A stretch of 29,836 nt of DNA from Trueperaceae bacterium. Its GTDB lineage: Bacteria > Deinococcota > Deinococci > Deinococcales > Trueperaceae. The position numbers were made by a program, and so were the translations under genes. Positions within the stretch are counted from its first letter, which is position 1; each line of letters begins with the position of its first letter. Below are positions 25,617 to 29,836 of the stretch, one piece after another. The notes beneath the pieces are model-generated. The model had not been told where the DNA came from. It saw only the letters and a program-made list of their open reading frames with translations, and did no database searches. Location of the stretch: the NCBI GenBank assembly GCA_007130445.1, contig SLSM01000137.1, positions 1 to 29,836 on the forward strand, read 5' to 3'.

Positions 25617-26300
25617 TTACAGCACCTGCATGACGTAGTCGTCGGTGGCGCGCTCCAGGCCCTGCGGATGCGCGACGTAGACACCCCGCGTCCCTTGCAG
25701 CGCGCCCTCGTTGCGAAGCTCACCGAGGATGCGGGTGATCGTCACACGCGAGCTACCGGTGAGGTCGGCCAGGTCCTCGTGGGTGAGGGCGAGCGGGAGC
25801 TTGATCATGCCGTCTTGTTCGTCCGACGGCTGACCGAACTGCCGCGCGAGGCGCAGGAACGCACGGGTGACGCGGGCGCCGACGGGCATCTCGGCCTCGT
25901 CGATCATCTCGCGGCTGCGGCGCAGCTGCCGGGCCATGGCCCGCATCACGTACTCGCGCAGCTTGCGGTCGCTCATGGCCTGCTGCGGGTCGATCGGGGT
26001 GAGCGAGCTCTCGTGCACGGCGATCACCGTCTCGGCGTGTCGACCGCCGTCGAGCGCCGCGAGGCCCAACACGTCGCCTGGTCCATAGAGGTCGGCGATC
26101 CGATCGCGCCCGAGGCTGGTGGGCACGACGGCCTTCAACACGCCGTAGTCGACGACGTACAGGCTGCTCGCGTCACGGTCGGCCTCGTAGAGCGCCTGAT
26201 CGGGCTCGAGCGTCCGCGTCGGGAGCGCGAGGCCGGCGGGCACGATCTCTGGGAGGTCGTTGCGGTCTGGCGTGGGTAGCGTCTCGAACGTGTGCAGCAT
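25617..26300 (-). CDS. Crp/Fnr family transcriptional regulator
   Basis: The 227-residue protein has an N-terminal cyclic nucleotide-binding-type beta-barrel (about 25-110; DRDASSLYVVDYGVLKAVVP, LYGPGDVLGLAAL), a dimerisation helix (about 112-150) and a C-terminal HTH (172-200; LTHEDLADLTGSSRVTITRILGELRNEGAL). The FGE-R-S-T phosphate-binding set of true cAMP receptors is not evident, and there are no Fnr-type N-terminal cysteines, so the signal is unknown. It shares a 267-bp divergent region with the LexA-like gene. The ATG at 26300 follows GAGG; longer frames upstream lack family similarity. It ends in TAA, rare in this region. A global stress role like Crp homologues of Deinococcus is possible but unproven. 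Confidence 0.93.
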   Translation of the reverse strand: MLHTFETLPTPDRNDLPEIVPAGLALPTRTLEPDQALYEADRDASSLYVVDYGVLKAVVPTSLGRDRIADLYGPGDVLGLAALDGGRHAETVIAVHESSLTPIDPQQAMSDRKLREYVMRAMARQLRRSREMIDEAEMPVGARVTRAFLRLARQFGQPSDEQDGMIKLPLALTHEDLADLTGSSRVTITRILGELRNEGALQGTRGVYVAHPQGLERATDDYVMQVL

Positions 26301-26400
26301 GGTCTCGCCTCTCTGTGGCGTGTGCGAGGAGGTGGTGGCGCGCGCTCTGGCGCTGCGCCTCGGGGCACCCGGTGCGTCGACCGGGGGATTCGCTACAAGA

Positions 26401-26430
26401 AACGTAGCACTTCGAGGGGTCGCTTGTCTA
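26401..26430 (-). promoter_or_regulatory. Putative promoter of the Crp/Fnr gene with a small inverted repeat
   Basis: On the minus strand TAGACA (26430-26425), an 18-bp spacer and TACGTT (26406-26401) suggest a promoter with a start near 26394 and a leader of about 95 nt. The perfect repeat GCTAC, 7 bp, GTAGC (26392-26408) covers the -10 and the start site and could be an operator. Confidence 0.45.
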
Positions 26431-26526
26431 GTCCCGTTTTCTCGTGCGTGACGGCACTTCTCACCACTCTCACATGTCCGTGCACGCCCACCCCGTACTG
26501 CACATGCTCCCTCGCGGGCACGTCGC

Positions 26527-26557
26527 TTGACAGTGGCCTGCACCACACCTTCATAAT
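26527..26557 (+). promoter_or_regulatory. Promoter of the lexA-like gene (TTGACA and CATAAT)
   Basis: A perfect -35 TTGACA (26527-26532) faces the lexA-like gene. The -10 is CATAAT (26552-26557) with a 19-bp spacer, or TCATAA with 18. Transcription should start near 26564, close to the start codon, so the message is leaderless or nearly so. Confidence 0.65.
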
Positions 26558-26565
26558 GAAGGTGT
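26545..26565 (+). promoter_or_regulatory. Perfect 21-bp palindrome over the -10 and start of the lexA-like gene
   Basis: ACACCTTCAT, one central A, then ATGAAGGTGT: ten base pairs in each arm with no mismatch. It covers the -10 hexamer, the likely transcription start and the first in-frame ATG. The position is ideal for steric autorepression by the LexA-like product. It does not match the E. coli (CTGT-N8-ACAG) or B. subtilis (GAAC-N4-GTTC) LexA boxes. Confidence 0.75.
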
Positions 26566-26567
26566 CG

Positions 26568-27188
26568 ATGCAACCCCTGTCCCCACAGCAACGCAAGGTC
26601 TTCGATCGCCTCCGCGAGTTCGAACGCCGCACTGGCGAGACGCCGGAGCTCTCGGCGTTCGCGCGCGGGCTCGGCATCCACTACGTCTCGCTGAAGCAGC
26701 ACCTCCTGGCGCTCGACCGCAAGGGGTACCTGCGCTTCGAGAGCCGTGGCCGCGGCCGCTCTCCGCGCCTGACGCTGCCGGAGGTCGCCACCGGCGTGCC
26801 GCTGCTGGGAGCGATCCCGGCCGGGCCGCTGGCGGATCCTGCGGCCCATGCCGAGGGCGTGCTGCGCATGCCTGGGCTGGGCGACGACCACTTCGCGCTG
26901 CGCGTCGACGGCGACTCGATGGCCGACCTCCTGCAGAGCGGCGACGTCGTGATCCTGGAGCGCCGCGCACCGGTTCGCAGCGGCGAGATCTGCGCGCTGC
27001 GCGTCGACGACGACGACGTCACCCTGAAGTACCTCGACCGGGTGAGCGACGGCACGCTCGCGCTCCGGCCCCACAACCGCGACTTCCCGACGATCACCGC
27101 GCAGGCGCAGCACGTGCAGGTGGACGGCGTGTACCGGGGGTTGCTGCGGGGCGGCGCCGTCGAGGCGCTGCTGCACGGCATCGACTGA
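26568..27188 (+). CDS. lexA: LexA-like repressor with S24 self-cleavage domain
   Basis: LexA represses SOS genes and cuts itself when RecA filaments form on damaged DNA. The 206-residue product has an N-terminal winged helix (LSPQQRKVFDRLREFERRTGETPELSAFARGLGIHYVSLKQHLLALDRKGYLR) with the LexA-type architecture but a changed recognition helix. The C-terminal S24 domain has the scissile Ala85-Gly86 (GAIPAGPL), the nucleophile Ser117 (VDGDSM) and the general base Lys154 (VTLKYL), so self-cleavage should work. The start could be ATG 26556, GTG 26562 or ATG 26568. The last was chosen because the first lies within the -10/operator palindrome. Deinococcus has LexA paralogues whose regulons differ from the classical SOS set, so the targets here are uncertain. 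Confidence 0.88.
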   Translation: MQPLSPQQRKVFDRLREFERRTGETPELSAFARGLGIHYVSLKQHLLALDRKGYLRFESRGRGRSPRLTLPEVATGVPLLGAIPAGPLADPAAHAEGVLRMPGLGDDHFALRVDGDSMADLLQSGDVVILERRAPVRSGEICALRVDDDDVTLKYLDRVSDGTLALRPHNRDFPTITAQAQHVQVDGVYRGLLRGGAVEALLHGID

Positions 27189-27206
27189 CCCCCTGCGCCA
27201 CCTGCG

Positions 27207-27235
27207 TTGACAACCGATACACCGCTCGCTAGGAT
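27207..27235 (+). promoter_or_regulatory. Strong promoter of the sugar ABC transporter operon
   Basis: TTGACA (27207-27212), exactly 17 bp, and TAGGAT (27230-27235) form a near-consensus promoter with a start near 27242. The leader is about 130 nt and ends in the GAGGAGGA ribosome binding site at 27363-27370. Confidence 0.8.
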
Positions 27236-27237
27236 GG

Positions 27238-27253
27238 ACTAACGCGTGTTAGT
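27238..27253 (+). promoter_or_regulatory. Operator candidate O1 over the transcription start: ACTAAC-N4-GTTAGT
   Basis: A perfect inverted repeat with 6-bp arms begins 3 bp after the -10 hexamer and covers the predicted start near 27242. A bound repressor would block polymerase. The protein that binds is not identifiable here. Confidence 0.6.
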
Positions 27254-27283
27254 CAGGTCGATGTAGCGCTCACGGGCGTCCAT

Positions 27284-27295
27284 GCAACCGGTTGC
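27284..27295 (+). promoter_or_regulatory. Operator candidate O2: palindrome GCAACCGGTTGC
   Basis: A perfect 12-bp palindrome with central CG, about 40 bp downstream of the start site. This form is typical of LacI/GalR-family operators, which often control sugar ABC transporters. No LacI-family gene is in the window. Confidence 0.6.
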
Positions 27296-27373
27296 GCTTC
27301 GTCGACGACAGCGGCGTCGTCCCGTCGGGTCGCCGGACGTACCGGCGGCACCGGTGGTTCGCGAGGAGGAAGC

Positions 27374-28633
27374 ATGCATCGGATCCTAGCCATCACGTTC
27401 GCGGCGCTCGCGCTCGCCTTCGCCAGCGCGCAGACCCTCACGGTCTGGGTGTGGGACATCAACAAGCCCGCGCTCGAGTCGACCATCGACAGCTTCCAGT
27501 CCATGCACCCGGGCGTCGAGGTCATCGTCGAGGACATCGGCAACCAGAACGCCTACGACCGCGGCCTGGCCGGCTGCGCCGCCGGCGGCTTCGGCATGCC
27601 CGACGTCTACCTGGTCGAGAACAACGAGGCCGAGGTCTTCTGGGCACAGTTCCCGGACTGCTTCATCGACCTGCGCGACCTCGGCGCCAGCGAGCTGCTG
27701 CCGCTGTTCCCCGCGTTCAAGTGGGCCGAGCTGACCGCCGGTGAGGCGATCCACGCGATCCCCTACGACTCCGGTCCGACCGCCATCTTCTACCGCCGCG
27801 ACCTCTATGAACAGGCCGGCATCGACGTGAACGCCATCGAGACCTGGGGCGACTTCATCGCCGCCGGCCAGGCCATGAACGCCGCCACCGACGGCGCCGT
27901 CAAGATGGGCACCGTCGCCAAGGGCGCCGATGACGAATGGTTCCGCATGCTGGCCAACCAGGCCGATTGCTTCTACTTCGACGACGACGCCAGCCAGGTC
28001 ACGGTGGCGCAGAGCGGCTGCGTGCTGGCCCTCGAGACCCTCAAGGACCTCTACGACGCCGACGTCCTCGCGGTCGGCGGCTGGGTCGAGCAGATCCAGC
28101 TGATCCAGAACTCGGCCGCCGCCTCCGCCTTCTTCGGCTCCTGGTACGGCGGTGTGATCCAGGCCGAGGCCCCCGACCAGAGCGGCATGTGGGGCGTCTA
28201 CCTGACCCCGGCCCTGGAGAGCGGCGGCGTCCGCGCCTCCAACCTCGGCGGCTCCGCGCTCGCCATCCCGGCCTCGACGGCCCACCCCGAACTCGCCTAC
28301 GACTTCGTCGTGAACGCCCTCGCGAACGAGGAGAACCAGCTCCGCATCCTCTTCGACTACGGTCTCACGCCTTCCCTGCTGTCGCTGCTGGACAGCCCCG
28401 CGCTCGACCAGGGCGTCGAGTACTTCGGCGACCAGGCGGTGTGGTCGCTCATCCTCGGCACGCTGGGCGACGTGCCCGCCGTCGCCGGCACGGCCTTCTT
28501 CCAAGAGGCGCGCGAGGTCATGATCGGCGTCGTGAACACGTACCTCGACGGTGGCTTCGCCAGCGCCCAGGCCGCGCTCGACCAGGCCGCGCGCCAGATC
28601 TCGCAGGCCACCGGCCTGCCGATCGCCGACTGA
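27374..28633 (+). CDS. Sugar ABC transporter substrate-binding protein
   Basis: This is a family 1 extracellular solute-binding protein that delivers a sugar to its membrane permeases. The 419-residue product has a signal peptide (MHRILAITFAALALAFASA, cut before Gln20), followed by QTLTVWVWDIN. The binding-protein blocks are PDVYLVENNEAEVFW, IPYDSGPTAIFYRRDLYEQAGID, TWGDFIAAGQAM and SNLGGSALAIPASTAHPELAYDF. No lipobox Cys follows the signal peptide. Four cysteines (68, 96, 199, 216) could form two disulfides. Codons end almost only in C or G, which suggests high expression. The ATG at 27374 follows GAGGAGGA (27363-27370). The sugar cannot be named from sequence alone; family resemblance suggests an oligosaccharide or disaccharide. 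Confidence 0.93.
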   Translation: MHRILAITFAALALAFASAQTLTVWVWDINKPALESTIDSFQSMHPGVEVIVEDIGNQNAYDRGLAGCAAGGFGMPDVYLVENNEAEVFWAQFPDCFIDLRDLGASELLPLFPAFKWAELTAGEAIHAIPYDSGPTAIFYRRDLYEQAGIDVNAIETWGDFIAAGQAMNAATDGAVKMGTVAKGADDEWFRMLANQADCFYFDDDASQVTVAQSGCVLALETLKDLYDADVLAVGGWVEQIQLIQNSAAASAFFGSWYGGVIQAEAPDQSGMWGVYLTPALESGGVRASNLGGSALAIPASTAHPELAYDFVVNALANEENQLRILFDYGLTPSLLSLLDSPALDQGVEYFGDQAVWSLILGTLGDVPAVAGTAFFQEAREVMIGVVNTYLDGGFASAQAALDQAARQISQATGLPIAD

Positions 28634-28667
28634 CCGACCGTCCGCCCAGCAACGCCTTGCACGCTGC

Positions 28668-28697
28668 CCGGGCGCGCCGTCTCCACGGCGCGCCCGG
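28668..28697 (+). terminator. Strong hairpin between the binding protein and permease genes
   Basis: CCGGGCGCGCCGT (28668-28680), loop CTCC, ACGGCGCGCCCGG (28685-28697): a perfect 13-bp GC-rich stem in the 85-bp gap. There is no T-run. Such stems after binding protein genes usually protect the upstream message and reduce read-through, which gives more binding protein than permease. Confidence 0.75.
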
Positions 28698-28718
28698 CGT
28701 CCACCCGGAGGCCGCCGC

Positions 28719-29609
28719 GTGACGACCACGCCCCTGCGCCCACGCCGGCCGCGGCTGCGGCTCGCGCCGTACCTGTTCCTCACCCCCTTCCTGGCGGCCT
28801 TCGCCGTGTTCTGGGTATGGCCGATCGGCTACTCGCTCTTCCTCTCGTTCGTCAACACCCGCACCCGTCCGTGGCGCTTCGACCCCGGCTTCAACTGGGG
28901 CCGGCTCGTGAACGACAGCGCCTTCTGGGACGCGTTCGGCAACACCATGCTCATCCTGGCGCTGCAGGTGCCGCTGATGCTGGCGCTGGCCGTCGCGCTG
29001 GCGATGGCCTTCGACTCAGACCTGCTGCGGCTCAAGGGCTTCTACCGTTTCGCGTTCTTCGCCCCCCTCGTGCTCGGAGCGGTGCCCTACTCGGCAGTGT
29101 TCCGCCTGATCTTCAACGCCGACTTCGGGGTCCTCAACTACGGCCTCGGCGCGCTCGGGCTCCCGACGGTGCGGTGGCTGTTCGAGTCCACGCCTGCGCT
29201 GGTGACCATCATGATCGCGCTGACCTGGCGTTGGACCGGCTACAACGCGATCATCTTGCTCTCAGGCCTGCAATCCATCCCGCGCGCGCTCTACGAGGCC
29301 GCACGCATCGACGGCGCCAGCGCCTGGCAGCAGTTCTGGGGCATCACGTTGCCACTGCTGCGGCCCGTGCTGCTCTTCACCTTCGTGCTCTCGACCATCG
29401 GCACGTTGCAACTCTTCACCGAGCCCTGGCTGATCACCAACACCGGACCCGGCGGCGCCACCGAGACGCTGGTGACCTATCTCTACAAGCAGGGCTTCCG
29501 CAGCTTCAACTTCGGCTACGCCTCCGCGATCGCCTACGCCGTCGCGATCACCGCCGCGCTCTTCTCGATCCTGCAGATCAGGCTCGTCGGCGGGAGGGAC
29601 AACGGATGA
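28719..29609 (+). CDS. Sugar ABC transporter permease, MalF/LacF type
   Basis: This is the first of two inner membrane subunits. The 296-residue protein has about six membrane segments, starting LAPYLFLTPFLAAFAVFWVWPIGYSLFLSF. It carries the permease EAA loop EAARIDGASAWQQFWGITLPLLRP, which contacts the ATPase, and the typical TNTGPGGATETLVTYLYKQGF. The GTG at 28719 was chosen because GGAG at 28707-28710 is 8 bp upstream and family members start shortly before the first membrane segment. Longer in-frame versions would overlap the binding protein gene and the hairpin. The stop overlaps the next start (ATGA), implying coupled translation. The ATPase gene is not in view. Confidence 0.94.
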   Translation: MTTTPLRPRRPRLRLAPYLFLTPFLAAFAVFWVWPIGYSLFLSFVNTRTRPWRFDPGFNWGRLVNDSAFWDAFGNTMLILALQVPLMLALAVALAMAFDSDLLRLKGFYRFAFFAPLVLGAVPYSAVFRLIFNADFGVLNYGLGALGLPTVRWLFESTPALVTIMIALTWRWTGYNAIILLSGLQSIPRALYEAARIDGASAWQQFWGITLPLLRPVLLFTFVLSTIGTLQLFTEPWLITNTGPGGATETLVTYLYKQGFRSFNFGYASAIAYAVAITAALFSILQIRLVGGRDNG

Positions 29610-29836
29610 GGCGCTCGCGGTTGATCAAGTCGATCGTCCTGCACGTCGTTTTGACCGCGCTCGCGGCGCTGTTCCTGATGCCGATCGTGTGGATGGTGCT
29701 CTCCGCGACCAAGGCGAACAACGCCATCCTGGCGATCCCGCCGTCGTTCACCTTCGGCGACCACCTCGCGGCCAACTGGGCCGACCTCTCCAGCGACCTC
29801 CCGTTCGTGCGCATCGTGCTGAACAGCGTCGGCATC
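29606..29836 (+). CDS. Sugar ABC transporter permease, MalG type, 3' end missing
   Basis: The reading frame starts with ATG 29606, overlapping the stop of the first permease by four bases (ATGA), and runs off the window after 77 codons. GGGAGG at 29592-29597 is the ribosome binding site. The visible product, MRRSRLIKSIVLHVVLTALA then ALFLMPIVWMVLSATKANNAI and LPFVRIVLNSVGI, shows the first membrane segment, the P-x-x-W/M...S-K motif and the FxNS start of the second half, typical of the MalG group. The EAA loop lies beyond the window. It pairs with the upstream permease to form the membrane channel. Confidence 0.9.
   Translation, partial: MRRSRLIKSIVLHVVLTALAALFLMPIVWMVLSATKANNAILAIPPSFTFGDHLAANWADLSSDLPFVRIVLNSVGI

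Noticed and set aside
26446..26480. CRP-type site in the divergent region between the Crp/Fnr and lexA-like genes
   Set aside because: GTGA and TCAC half-sites occur but not with the 6-bp spacing of the consensus.

Overview
This window is one stretch of a very GC-rich bacterial chromosome. Several features point to the Deinococcota, probably a relative of Truepera. EF-Ts is the short 197-residue form known from Thermus. GlnRS carries a C-terminal YqeY-like domain, as described for Deinococcus radiodurans. DnaJ lacks the zinc finger, as in Thermus. Many genes have a TANNNT -10 hexamer only 5-6 nt before the start codon, the leaderless layout known from Deinococcus. The lineage is inferred from protein features; no 16S gene is present.

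Layout. (1) 1-3917, plus strand: a translation and lipid block, rpsB (5' end cut off)-tsf-pyrH-frr-cdsA, followed by glnS (4075-6420). (2) 6442-12565: mostly single-gene units on alternating strands: an S10 serine peptidase, a peptide deformylase-like gene, two genes with no assigned function (one possibly a PD-(D/E)XK nuclease-like protein), a YyaL/DUF255 thioredoxin-fold protein and pdxH. (3) 12642-17160, minus strand: a secreted PpiC-type prolyl isomerase and the dnaK-grpE-dnaJ chaperone operon, with a clear -35/-10 promoter and a HAIR-like inverted repeat upstream of dnaK. (4) 17419-20132: a YCII protein, a membrane-anchored dienelactone hydrolase-like protein, a TVP38/DedA-type membrane protein and a Qnr-like pentapeptide repeat protein. 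(5) 20142-24531, minus strand: an operon with overlapping genes, ade (adenine deaminase)-guanine deaminase-Gfo/Idh/MocA oxidoreductase. (6) 24609-27188: a stand-alone receiver protein, an NfuA-type Fe-S carrier, a Crp/Fnr regulator and a LexA-like S24 repressor with a perfect 21-bp palindrome on its own promoter. (7) 27374-29836, plus strand: a sugar ABC transporter operon (binding protein, permease 1, and permease 2 cut off by the window end), driven by a strong promoter that carries two palindromic operator candidates.

The most informative regulatory signals are the widespread leaderless start architecture, the lexA-type operator, the double operator of the sugar transporter and the HAIR-like site at dnaK. 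No tRNA, rRNA, insertion sequence, prophage or CRISPR array was seen. No gap between genes exceeds 300 bases; the longest are 17161-17418 and 26301-26567, and both hold promoters.
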